A stretch of 64,000 bases of DNA from Salinimicrobium marinum (GTDB lineage: Bacteria > Bacteroidota > Bacteroidia > Flavobacteriales > Flavobacteriaceae). Shown one piece after another: positions 36,317-44,604 of the stretch. The DNA lies in assembly GCF_014651535.1 (NCBI RefSeq), contig NZ_BMXB01000002.1, positions 372,001 through 436,000 on the forward strand. The letters run 5' to 3'. Positions within the stretch are counted from its first letter, which is position 1, and every line of letters starts with the position of its first letter. The notes beneath the pieces were generated by a model that worked only from the letters and a program-made list of their open reading frames with translations, did not search any database and was not told the DNA's origin. A program made the translations under genes and the position numbers.

Positions 36317-36738
36317 TACAATTTGACTATATAATTAATTTTGGTTTAATTCTTTTTAAGCCCATTCTGTTGCAGCAGAATGGGCTATTTTTTTGGCTAA
36401 TTCAAAGGGATGTTTTCTCTTATATCAATAATTTTTTAGGTTATAAATTCTATAAATCTGAAAGCTTTCGTATAGGCTTTCCAGGCTGGAGCAAATCAAA
36501 TCAATTCTTTCCATGCCTGTCTTGATTTCAATTTAAGCTTTGTTTAAATAAAGATTAATTTCAGATAGAGAACTGCTCAACTTTCCATAACCATTAGAAT
36601 TTTATAGAGGTGAAGAACAGGTATTTCGACAATTTGTAGCTATTTAACCCAGTGATCTAAATATAATCATGACTTAATTTTTAGATAACTCCCGAGTAGT
36701 AAATTCATCATGACTTTGTGCAACTCCAAAATACTGTT
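36317..36738. other. Gap upstream of susC
   Basis: AT-rich DNA between the susC start and a small plus-strand ORF. It holds the hairpin at 36359-36394 and otherwise only short frames. No ECF sigma, anti-sigma or hybrid two-component regulator gene, the usual PUL controllers, is here. A short RGEEQVFRQFVAI-like string (about 36606) hints at an ECF sigma start but is too short to call. Confidence 0.4.
36359..36394 (+). terminator. Plus-strand terminator with no upstream plus-strand gene
   Basis: An 11-bp perfect stem (AGCCCATTCTG at 36359-36369 and CAGAATGGGCT at 36376-36386), six-base loop, then A and seven T. It points away from susC, 43 bases upstream of its start, and there is no plus-strand gene before it. 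It may end an antisense or small RNA, or mark a lost gene. Confidence 0.7.
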
Positions 36739-36987
36739 ATGGATTTTTTAGATACTACTACCCTACTCCAGGAAAAAAATACCTTACCAGTTAAGTATGT
36801 TCAAAATCAGAAATTTATCCTTGATTTAAAAGGTTTATTAGTGTGTGATATAAGGTGGAGCAGAATGCAGTTTATGGACAAGGGACAGGATGTTTTGGGA
36901 GAGATGGTTGCAAAACTACTTAACCAGTCCGGAGCAGATCACAATGAAAAGACCCTACAAAAAATCAGAAGATCTTCAGAGGGATAA
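36739..36987 (+). CDS. Hypothetical 82-residue protein
   Basis: ATG at 36739 (an upstream in-frame GTG at 36718 is also possible). It begins MDFLDTTTLLQEKNTLPVKY and has a central LVCDIRWSRMQFMD stretch with a mixed-charge tail; no signal or membrane segment. A TGACTTTG element lies at 36711-36718, close to the -7 consensus. No family recognised; could be a real gene or a relic. Confidence 0.35.
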   Translation: MDFLDTTTLLQEKNTLPVKYVQNQKFILDLKGLLVCDIRWSRMQFMDKGQDVLGEMVAKLLNQSGADHNEKTLQKIRRSSEG

Positions 36988-37530
36988 GTGATTTGACTTT
37001 CGTACTTCAAAGATGATAGAACCTTACAAGTTAAATTATACCAGCCTTTTTAACTCTTTATGGAACAAGAGTTATCAATTCTTAAAATACCTTTTTGGCA
37101 TTTATTTAAAAAATGAAAAATGATCAGTCATAGTCTTTGGAGATATGGAAGAAAACCCTCGTAATAAAAGCCTTTTATTTTATAAATACTTTTCCAAGTA
37201 TGTCAATGGCAATTGATCACTTTTATTTGTGAGATGAAAAGATCATTTAAAAAGTTAACACATCGGCCAACAACACCAAAGAAAATTTTGAAAGCCCCGA
37301 AATTTCTGGGATTAAGCGGAGAGCAAATCTGTTGCGATCATTTAACAGTCAAAAACCCATTTAATTTAGGGGCTTTTGACTGTAATTTTGACTTAAAATT
37401 AAAATTGGGAAAATCTGAGTATCTACAGATTTAAAATGTATTGACTTCATAAATAGTACAACAGCAATTTTTCAGCTTTCGCTTTTGTAAACGCTACTGT
37501 TCAAGTACTATTCCGGGAAGAAATTAATTT
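36988..37530. other. Gap with two long imperfect hairpins
   Basis: No convincing gene; a 67-codon frame at 37234-37434 (basic N-terminus, LKAPKFLGLSGEQICC) is not recognised. Two inverted repeats stand out: 37345-37383 (ACAGTCAAAA with TTTTGACTGT, plus inner CCC/GGG) and 37453-37511 (ATAGTAC, bulge, AACAG with CTGTT, GTACTAT). The second lies just after the stop of the minus-strand small gene and could be its 3' structure. Confidence 0.4.
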
Positions 37531-37692
37531 CTATTTCTTACTTAAATTGTTTTGAGTCATTCGCTGGCTCTTACTTCCGGGAATACTGGAAAATTTATAA
37601 AGAGCTTTTTCTGGATTTCCTGAATTCCTGAATATTTTATCCCGGATTCCCACACGTTCATCTGAAAAAAAATTCTGTTCTTGGTTTTTCAT
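37531..37692 (-). CDS. Small basic protein, 53 residues, unknown
   Basis: A complete frame too short for most gene finders: ATG at 37692, TAG at 37531-37533. The product starts MKNQEQNFFSDERVGIRDKI, has FRNSGNPEKALYKFSS in the middle and ends RMTQNNLSKK. It is soluble and basic, with real-protein-like composition. A perfect 19-base palindrome lies 70 bases upstream and a long hairpin lies just downstream. Function unknown. Confidence 0.5.
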   Translation of the reverse strand: MKNQEQNFFSDERVGIRDKIFRNSGNPEKALYKFSSIPGSKSQRMTQNNLSKK

Positions 37693-37762
37693 GGCTTATG
37701 ATTTTAGAGGTTTATATACTTAAAAAAGTGAAACTAATTGTCTGAAAATCAATATTTAAAAC

Positions 37763-37781
37763 TCTCTCTAAGTTAGAGAGA
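37763..37781. promoter_or_regulatory. 19-base perfect palindrome (candidate operator)
   Basis: TCTCTCTAA and TTAGAGAGA are perfect inverted arms around one central G. It lies 71 bases before the start of the small gene at 37692 (minus) in an intergenic region, where a dimeric repressor could bind. Confidence 0.4.
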
Positions 37782-37925
37782 AAATTCTGAAAAAAGAAAT
37801 GTTTTCTACTCTAATATGAGCTGATTAAAAGAATTAATATACTGCGTAATAATAAGTAATTATTAAGCTAAGGTGGTATTTAAAAGTATATTCCTTCGTG
37901 GCTTTTAAGTTAATATTTTTTCTTT

Positions 37926-39185
37926 TTACCCACTCCCTGAATAACTTTTTACATCCTGAGGTGCTGAAATGGTTCCTTGTTTTTTTAAAGAAGTAAATTC
38001 AAGATTAGTCAATCCTTTCCACAACCATTCAACAGGTCCCTGTTTGTATCTTTTCAACCACCACTGACTGAATTTTAGCTGGAAATAAAATACTCCGGCT
38101 CCTAAAACTACATTTATCGCCGGCGAGGTTTTATCAAATAATCCTAGCCCAAAATGATAGAAAAGCAAAAGTCCGAAGAATGTTTGCAGCAGATAATTGG
38201 TGAGTGCCATTCTCCCCATCGTACCCAGCGGTTGGAGGATCGACCTGAAAAAACTATTGCGAAACAGAATGGTAACTCCGGTGATATAAAAAATGCTAAG
38301 ACAGGCATTATATATATCAAACAGGAAGCTTGCCAGCCATTTTAGTTCGGGAATGACTTTTATTTCAGGAATGGTAACCAAATCGAACAGGTACATGAAA
38401 ATTCCCACCAGAAGCAGAACAAGGATCACCCTTTCCAGCATCTGATTCCATAACGTAAATTTTCCCAGGTTTTTTCTTATGGAGGTAAAAAGATTTGTAC
38501 AGCCGGCGTAAAACCCTAGCAGGAAATATCCGAAGGTCATTAATAATCTTCCACTTTCCAGCTGATACGCAATCTTAGATGGCCAGGAGTACCAGTTATC
38601 TTTTAAAACAGTAATAAACCCTTCATTTTGGACAAGCTCATAATACCTGTTTGCCTCCTCCTCCATCGGAAAATTCACTGAAATATCAGGATTTCCTTCT
38701 CCGAAAAGATCATATACATGGGTGGGTATATTAAGGATAAGGAACACCCCCATAACAAGAATTGTTTTTGGGGGCAGGTGGCGAAAAAGCAATAAAACCA
38801 TTCCTAGAACCGCATAAATAGCAAGAATATCTCCACGCCATAGTATATGATGCACTACCCCTATAAGTAAAAGTAGGGATAGACGCCATACATATCTTGG
38901 AAGATGACTTTTACGAGATTTATTTTTTTTAAAATGAAGATAAAAGCTTAATCCAAATAAAAAGGAGAAAACAGAAAAGAACTTTCCGAAAACCAGGGCA
39001 CCAAAAATACCCATAGCGATTCCATCTGCTGTACTGTCATAGCTGGTGTAAACTTCTGGCGGCAATGCGGCGCCGGTATACCAAATTACCATGTGGGCGT
39101 ATAGAATACCGGCCAGAGCGAATCCCCGCAATACATCAATCGTGTCGATCCGTTTTTTAGCTGTTGTAACAGTGCTTTCCCCCAT
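37926..39185 (-). CDS. DUF418 family membrane protein
   Basis: A 419-residue inner-membrane protein with about ten helices. It starts with RIDTIDVLRGFALAGILYAHM, typical of the YeiB/DUF418 group related to membrane acyltransferases, and has GRMALTNYLLQTFFGLLLFY near residue 325, the DUF418 signature region. Likely an acyl- or small-group transferase or a transporter-like protein; substrate unknown. Single gene. Confidence 0.9.
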   Translation of the reverse strand: MGESTVTTAKKRIDTIDVLRGFALAGILYAHMVIWYTGAALPPEVYTSYDSTADGIAMGIFGALVFGKFFSVFSFLFGLSFYLHFKKNKSRKSHLPRYVWRLSLLLLIGVVHHILWRGDILAIYAVLGMVLLLFRHLPPKTILVMGVFLILNIPTHVYDLFGEGNPDISVNFPMEEEANRYYELVQNEGFITVLKDNWYSWPSKIAYQLESGRLLMTFGYFLLGFYAGCTNLFTSIRKNLGKFTLWNQMLERVILVLLLVGIFMYLFDLVTIPEIKVIPELKWLASFLFDIYNACLSIFYITGVTILFRNSFFRSILQPLGTMGRMALTNYLLQTFFGLLLFYHFGLGLFDKTSPAINVVLGAGVFYFQLKFSQWWLKRYKQGPVEWLWKGLTNLEFTSLKKQGTISAPQDVKSYSGSG

Positions 39186-39518
39186 AGAGCCCCAGAAGTA
39201 ATACTATCTCATTTTCAGTTTCCGCATCCTCACCGGATATTTATATGAATGAATGATAACATGCTTTTAAAGCGTAAACAGAATGAGATACGGATATCAA
39301 AATCTTTAAATTAAAATTTTAATGGTCAGCCAAAATAGGAAATTACTAAGATTAAACGCGCAGGTATATGAGCTTAAGGATTTAATTAACAGATGGTCTA
39401 CCTTCAGCTTCGTAACAGCTACCCTTCTCTTTTTCTGAAAAAATTCGTTAAAGAAGCTATTTTTTAATGTACGAAAACTGAAGCCTAATCATACAACTAT
39501 TGCTTGTATACCCTCGGT
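39186..39518. other. Gap between DUF418 and GNAT genes
   Basis: AT-rich. A 38-codon plus-strand frame at 39322-39438 (starts MVSQNRKLLRLNAQVYELKD, ends in a short hydrophobic run) is the only thing of note; it may be chance. ATACAA and TTGTAT arms near 39491-39509 form a weak hairpin after the GNAT stop. Confidence 0.35.
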
Positions 39519-40124
39519 TTAAATTGCTGCTAATTTTTTGTTTGCAGTCGTAATAACAGATTTAAATTCTTCACTATTCCTCACCTCATCCAGTTTCTTA
39601 GGAGTTGGCGGCTCCAGTACCGGTTCGTTTAACTGCAGCTGAAACCATTGGGTGTCATGCCAATTACCATGTTTATATCCAACTTTTTTAAAGATCCCGA
39701 TTTCTTCAAAACCTAACGCCCTATGGAATCGGGTACTCCTGTCATTGGGCAAACCAATTCCGGCATAGACATTACAATAACCCTGCAATCGCAGTAGTCT
39801 AAAAAGAGTATCGTACAAGATCCGGGCAACTCCTTTTCCATGAACTTCAGGAGATAAGTAAATAGTAGATTCGGGGGACCATTGATATGCTGTTCTATTC
39901 CTGTGCCTGCCAGCATATGCATACCCAATGATCTCCTTGTTTCTCAAACCCACCAGCCAGGGATAATCGACAGTATTAGTTTTAATACGTTGTAGATATT
40001 CCTCTATGGTCGGTACGTCATATTCGAAAGAAACAATCGTATTTTGCACATAAGGTTTGTAGATATCCAACACCTCATGAACATCCTGTTCAGTAACCAG
40101 CCTAAGAGAAAATTTATCACTCAT
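39519..40124 (-). CDS. GNAT N-acetyltransferase, phosphinothricin-acetyltransferase-like
   Basis: A 201-residue acetyl-CoA-dependent N-acetyltransferase. The GNAT core shows VLDIYKPYVQNTIVSFE at the start, IGYAYAGRHRNRTAYQWS, the acetyl-CoA loop HGKGVARILYD (equivalent to Q/R-x-x-G-x-G/A) and NDRSTRFHRALGFEEIG with KVGYKHGNWHDTQWF, all typical of the PAT/YncA subgroup. It likely acetylates a free amino-acid-like compound. A small palindrome lies just upstream of its start. Confidence 0.93.
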   Translation of the reverse strand: MSDKFSLRLVTEQDVHEVLDIYKPYVQNTIVSFEYDVPTIEEYLQRIKTNTVDYPWLVGLRNKEIIGYAYAGRHRNRTAYQWSPESTIYLSPEVHGKGVARILYDTLFRLLRLQGYCNVYAGIGLPNDRSTRFHRALGFEEIGIFKKVGYKHGNWHDTQWFQLQLNEPVLEPPTPKKLDEVRNSEEFKSVITTANKKLAAI

Positions 40125-40550
40125 TTTACCTAATGACGACTGAATTTATATTCAGTTAAAACATTTAAAAATCCAAATATTTCAGTTGATTTAGTCTCCT
40201 TTTTTATAATAAAAGGAAAGCATCTTAACCGGTTACTATTAATGTAAAATTTTATTTTTTACAGACCTTATACTGAAAAAACAGCTCCTCCTGCTAAATT
40301 ATTTCTTTTCTATCAATCACGCGACCAAGGATTATATTTTTTATTTGCAAAAATTAATATTCTACCATTCGGTCCTACTCTCTCTGAGTTCTAAAATATC
40401 TATTAAAGTATTGCTAATATTCCCCTAAGGACAGCTGCTAAATTCCACGAAAAAATAATAATCTGTTACATTTACAGTAAAGCCTTCAGGCCATATATTC
40501 CATTTCCCCCAGAAGGAAATTTGCCTGAAATAAAAAATTCACAATACAAT
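40125..40550. other. Divergent control region of the GNAT gene and the QEGLA operon
   Basis: 426 AT-rich bases between divergent genes. ACTGAAT and ATTCAGT (40139-40156) form an 18-base palindrome 14 bases before the GNAT start. TTACATTTACAG near 40467 resembles a -7 element for the rightward operon. No gene or terminator found. Confidence 0.45.
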
Positions 40551-42425
40551 ATGGAAGTTAGCACTACAGACGATTTATCACCTCTAAGCGACACCTCCAT
40601 CACAAACATGATTGAAAATCTACAGGAGGAAGGCGTTTTAGAATGTCATCTGCCTGGTGGCGGTTATATTCATCTTAGCGAAGAATTGCCTTATCTGGTC
40701 ATTTACAGGCAGGATGAAAAGAGCAACGATCAAATAACTGTAAAATTCGTTTTAAGTGAGGCCTCATTTTTAATCATCGGAAATAAAGATTTTGAAGGAT
40801 ACCAACGTCTTCTCTACAAACTTTCCGACGCGATGGCCACAAAATTCAAAACTTTTCTCATGCTCGAAATATTTGCGGGCGATGTTGGAAGCAGGCAATT
40901 TAAAATAAAAGGTCCTGCAGATAAATTACCTACTACACTGGATGTCTTTAAAAACGAACTGGATCATCTGGGCAGTAAATATGAAATGCTCCCCCTGGAA
41001 CCGGCCAAAATTGAGAATACCAGTAAAAGACATCCTGCTGAAAATGTTCCTTTGTTGGAAATAGCCGAATTAAAAGGTTCGGGAAGTTTATTGCTGGGGC
41101 TGGAAATTCCCCCGGTCTACAGAAGCGAAGAAGGAGAAGAATATCCCGTTTTTTTCCGGAGCTTTAAGGATGATCTTATATTGGCTTTTCACAAAACGAT
41201 CTATGAATTTATTAGAGTACAAACCTCGAGCGGAATTGGAAGTTACGCCGCTTTAGGTCAGAAATACCTTAAAGAAAAAGTTTTTGAGATCGACAAGAAA
41301 TTGTCCAGGATAGAGCAGTCATATCAATTCTTATGGCTGGTTTCTCCTGCAAACATCCACGAAATCAAAAAGACGTTTTTTGAAAGCAATTATGAGAAAT
41401 TACTGAATTACCATTACAGGTTACTTCCAATAGATCCAGATGTTTTGAAAAGGGAACTGTATAATCTAAAAATTGAAGATATTGACGATCCTGCGATTTC
41501 CTATTTATTCAGGGAAAAAAGAGAAGAACTGGATCAACAGATCACAATGCTAAGTCAACGCGGGACCCGGAATTTTTTCTATAACAGCATCCTGCTTTAT
41601 AAAGGTGTTGACAGGTTATTATGTTCTGAAGCAGAGCAGCTTCTGAATGAGGTCCCGGAGACGACCAAAAGCAATTCTGAAGATCTCATAGATTCTCTTG
41701 AATTTAGTAGCCTCGCTCGAAAGGAATTTGAATTTTTCAGAAAACAAGATGAAAGCTTTTCCTCAAAAGTACACATCCGGAAAGATGTAAATATCCTGAT
41801 GGTTTCCCAGGGAGAACTATATATTCCCGAAGATTATAAGATGAACAAAGCCGAATCTGCCGCTTTGATCCAGCATGAGGTTGGTACCCATGTCTTAACC
41901 TATCACAATGGTAAAAAACAACCATTGAGTCAGTTAAGTGTAGGACTTGCAGATTACGATTCTCTTCAGGAAGGCCTTGCAGTAATGGCAGAGTATCTGG
42001 TGGGAGGACTTACCGCAAACAGGCTGAGAACTCTGGCAGGAAGAGTACTCGCCGGAAAGGCCCTGGTAGACGGAGCAGATTTCAGGGAAATATTCAGGCT
42101 TTTAAAAATTGAATATGGATTTTCTTCAGAAAGAGCTTTTAATATCACTTCCCGAATCATGCAGGGTGGCGGATTTCTAAAAGATATTATCTACTTAAAA
42201 GGACTTGTAGAACTTCGCAAATATCTAAAGGACGGTGGCGAATATGAACCGCTGCTGGCCGGGAAATTCGGAGTGAAGCATAATGCTATTATAAAAGCTC
42301 TCACCGAGAGGCAAATATTAAAACCGGCTTCTTTGCGCCCAAGTTATTTACTAACCGAAAATGTAAAGGAAAAATTAGACTTAATCAGGGAAGGTTTACC
42401 GCTATCTAAAATGATCACCACATGA
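40551..42425 (+). CDS. DUF1704/QEGLA-motif metallopeptidase (TIGR02421-like)
   Basis: A 624-residue soluble protein started at ATG 40551 (an in-frame TTG at 40521 is less likely). A zinc-peptidase site HEVGTH is at 442-447 (HExxxH form), followed by QEGLA at 473-477 as the third-ligand region. These define the DUF1704 family, whose animal members (MATCAP) are tyrosine carboxypeptidases; bacterial members carry the name 'flavohemoglobin expression-modulating QEGLA motif protein'. It is the first gene of a four-gene operon: its stop overlaps the next start (ATGA). Likely cleaves a C-terminal residue or a peptide-like amide; substrate unknown. Confidence 0.9.
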   Translation: MEVSTTDDLSPLSDTSITNMIENLQEEGVLECHLPGGGYIHLSEELPYLVIYRQDEKSNDQITVKFVLSEASFLIIGNKDFEGYQRLLYKLSDAMATKFKTFLMLEIFAGDVGSRQFKIKGPADKLPTTLDVFKNELDHLGSKYEMLPLEPAKIENTSKRHPAENVPLLEIAELKGSGSLLLGLEIPPVYRSEEGEEYPVFFRSFKDDLILAFHKTIYEFIRVQTSSGIGSYAALGQKYLKEKVFEIDKKLSRIEQSYQFLWLVSPANIHEIKKTFFESNYEKLLNYHYRLLPIDPDVLKRELYNLKIEDIDDPAISYLFREKREELDQQITMLSQRGTRNFFYNSILLYKGVDRLLCSEAEQLLNEVPETTKSNSEDLIDSLEFSSLARKEFEFFRKQDESFSSKVHIRKDVNILMVSQGELYIPEDYKMNKAESAALIQHEVGTHVLTYHNGKKQPLSQLSVGLADYDSLQEGLAVMAEYLVGGLTANRLRTLAGRVLAGKALVDGADFREIFRLLKIEYGFSSERAFNITSRIMQGGGFLKDIIYLKGLVELRKYLKDGGEYEPLLAGKFGVKHNAIIKALTERQILKPASLRPSYLLTENVKEKLDLIREGLPLSKMITT

Positions 42426-43471
42426 AAATATGTTTTGTAGTTAATAATGTTCATACAGAAGGCGCTGGGACTACAGTATACATCATGCATGAAGCTGTAA
42501 AAAGGAAACATGAAGTCTTCCTGATGGGCGTGGGGGATTTCTCCTTTACCCAAACCGATGCATTAAGCATTAACAGCACTTATCTCCTGGAAGGCCACCT
42601 AACAGATACTCCTGAGGAATATCTTGAATTGCTGCAGGGCGGAAAAGGAAAGAAGGAGAAGATCATTGCCAAAGACCTCGATGTACTGTTTATAAGAAAT
42701 AATCCCACAGAAGAAGGTTCCGATCGCCAGTGGGCAGAACAGGCTGGAGTAGCTTTCGGAAGAATGGTACAACAGGAAGGCGTATTAGTGTTGAATGATG
42801 CCTATGCCCTCTCTCATGCATTCATAGATAAACTTTATTTCGAAGAATTACCACAACACATTAAACCGGCATCTCTTATCACCAGGGATAAAGATGAAAT
42901 TCTGGCGTTTTTCAAAAAGCACAAAAAGAATATGATCTTAAAACCTCTTGAAGGATCGGGTGGCCGCGGGGTATATCTTATTGATAAAAACGAGAAAAAC
43001 CTGAACCAGATCATTGAAAATCTCTCTGCCCAGGGATATATAATTGCTCAGGAATATCTCCCTGCTGCAAAAAAAGGAGACGTAAGAGTTTTACTTCTGA
43101 ATGGGCAGATCATGGAAAAAGAGGGGAAATACGGAGTTATAAAGAGAGTGGCCGGGAAAGGAGAATTCCGAAGTAATATTTCCCAGGGTGCCAAACCAGA
43201 AGAAAGCCCGTTAACCGAGGCCATGAAAGATATCGTGGAGATCATTGCACCAAAATTAATAAGAGACGGATTATTCTTTGTTGGACTTGATGTAGTAAAA
43301 GACAAGTTGATCGAAATCAATGTTCTTAGTCCGGGAGGATTGGATGGGCTGTATAAAATAGGACTTCCAAATTTTTCAGATCTGGTCATCAACTCCATCG
43401 AAAAAAAGCTGGAATATAAAAAGTATTATAAATCTAAAATTTCAAACCGCGAACTGGCCGCAATGGTCTAG
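42422..43471 (+). CDS. GshB-like ATP-grasp ligase, copy 1
   Basis: A 349-residue ATP-grasp enzyme. The pre-ATP-grasp domain starts MKICFVVNNV and has RNNPTEEGSDRQWAEQ; the ATP-binding glycine loop is KPLEGSGGRGV near residue 174; the metal and phosphate end carries FVGLDVVKDKLIEINVLSPGG. Glutathione synthetase-type enzymes couple a carboxyl to an amino group with ATP. No gshA is here, and the QEGLA and AstE-like neighbours suggest another peptide or amide product. The start overlaps the QEGLA gene stop by four bases. Confidence 0.88.
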   Translation: MKICFVVNNVHTEGAGTTVYIMHEAVKRKHEVFLMGVGDFSFTQTDALSINSTYLLEGHLTDTPEEYLELLQGGKGKKEKIIAKDLDVLFIRNNPTEEGSDRQWAEQAGVAFGRMVQQEGVLVLNDAYALSHAFIDKLYFEELPQHIKPASLITRDKDEILAFFKKHKKNMILKPLEGSGGRGVYLIDKNEKNLNQIIENLSAQGYIIAQEYLPAAKKGDVRVLLLNGQIMEKEGKYGVIKRVAGKGEFRSNISQGAKPEESPLTEAMKDIVEIIAPKLIRDGLFFVGLDVVKDKLIEINVLSPGGLDGLYKIGLPNFSDLVINSIEKKLEYKKYYKSKISNRELAAMV

Positions 43472-43534
43472 TTCATATGAATTCAGTAAATAAATTAGAA
43501 ATCGGGAAAAAACCCACACAAACAAAAAGAGTAT

Positions 43535-44584
43535 ATGAAAATATGTTTTGTAATTAACAGTGTAGAAACAGAAACCTGTGGAACAACAGTGTATCTCATG
43601 AATGAAGCCAGGAAGCGAAAGCATGATGTATATGCCATGGGAGTAGGTGATTTTTTCTTCGCACAGGGAAAACCTCTCAGTATCAACAGTACCTACGTTT
43701 CGAAAAATGCAGAGGTGGGAAGTCCTGAAGAATACCTGGAGATCCTTCAAAGTGACAAGGCAAAAAAGAAAAGGATTATAGCGACCGATCTTGATGTGCT
43801 GTTCATTAGAAACAATCCTACAGAAGAAGGTTCTTCCCGGCAGTGGGCAGAACAATCGGGAGTTGCTTTTGGCCGTATGATGCAACAGGAAGGCGTTCTG
43901 GTATTGAATGATGCATATGCCCTGTCTAATGCATTTATCGATAAACTGTATTTCGAGGAACTCCCAGAAAGTATAAAGCCCAACTCGATCATTACCCGGG
44001 AAAAGGAAGAAGTACTTAAGTTTTTTGAAGACCACAAGAAAAAGATGGTCCTTAAACCTCTTGAAGGATCCGGGGGACGGGATGTGTATCTTATTGACAA
44101 AAATGAAAAAAACCTGAACCAGATCATTGAGAACCTTTCTGCCCAGGGATATATTATTGCTCAAGAGTATCTTCCGGCAGCCAAAGATGGTGATGTAAGA
44201 GTATTGTTGATGAATGGAAGGGTTATGGAAAAAGACGGAAAATACGGTATTATTAGACGTCTTACCGGGGAAGGAGAATTCCGGAGCAATTTTGCCCAAG
44301 GAGGAACCGGTGATACCAGTCCGCTGACAGATGATATGAAAAAGATCATTGAAATAACTGCACCTAAACTCATCAGGGACGGACTGTTCTTTGTGGGACT
44401 CGATATCGTCAAAAATAAATTGATTGAAATCAATGTTCTAAGTCCCGGCGGAATGGACCATTTTAAAGATATAGGTCTGCCAGATTTTTCTGATACCGTA
44501 ATTGAGGCCATAGAACGTAAGGTAGAATATAAAAAGCTATACAAAGGAAAAATTGCCAACCACGTCCTTGCGACAATGGTGTAA
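43535..44584 (+). CDS. GshB-like ATP-grasp ligase, copy 2
   Basis: A tandem paralogue of copy 1, also 349 residues and alignable without gaps; roughly 70 percent identical by eye. The stretch from VYLIDKNEKNLN to AQEYLPAAK (about residues 185-218) is identical. The glycine loop reads EGSGGRDV, with Asp in place of copy 1's last Gly. The N-terminal third, which usually binds the acyl substrate, differs most, so the two copies may use different substrates or act in two successive couplings. It begins 63 bases after copy 1. Confidence 0.88.
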   Translation: MKICFVINSVETETCGTTVYLMNEARKRKHDVYAMGVGDFFFAQGKPLSINSTYVSKNAEVGSPEEYLEILQSDKAKKKRIIATDLDVLFIRNNPTEEGSSRQWAEQSGVAFGRMMQQEGVLVLNDAYALSNAFIDKLYFEELPESIKPNSIITREKEEVLKFFEDHKKKMVLKPLEGSGGRDVYLIDKNEKNLNQIIENLSAQGYIIAQEYLPAAKDGDVRVLLMNGRVMEKDGKYGIIRRLTGEGEFRSNFAQGGTGDTSPLTDDMKKIIEITAPKLIRDGLFFVGLDIVKNKLIEINVLSPGGMDHFKDIGLPDFSDTVIEAIERKVEYKKLYKGKIANHVLATMV

Positions 44585-44604
44585 TTAAAGGAAAAAATTT
44601 TAGG

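Noticed and set aside
36600-36660. String resembling the start of an ECF sigma factor (GEEQVFRQFVAI)
   Set aside because: Only about a dozen residues before a stop, with no second conserved region; too short to call.
37345-37383. Inverted repeat as a terminator or CRISPR-like repeat
   Set aside because: No T run and no second copy with spacers; kept only as a hairpin note in the gap entry.
42422-44584. Calling both ligases glutathione synthetase (gshB)
   Set aside because: No gshA nearby, two copies in tandem, and neighbours that do not belong to glutathione synthesis.
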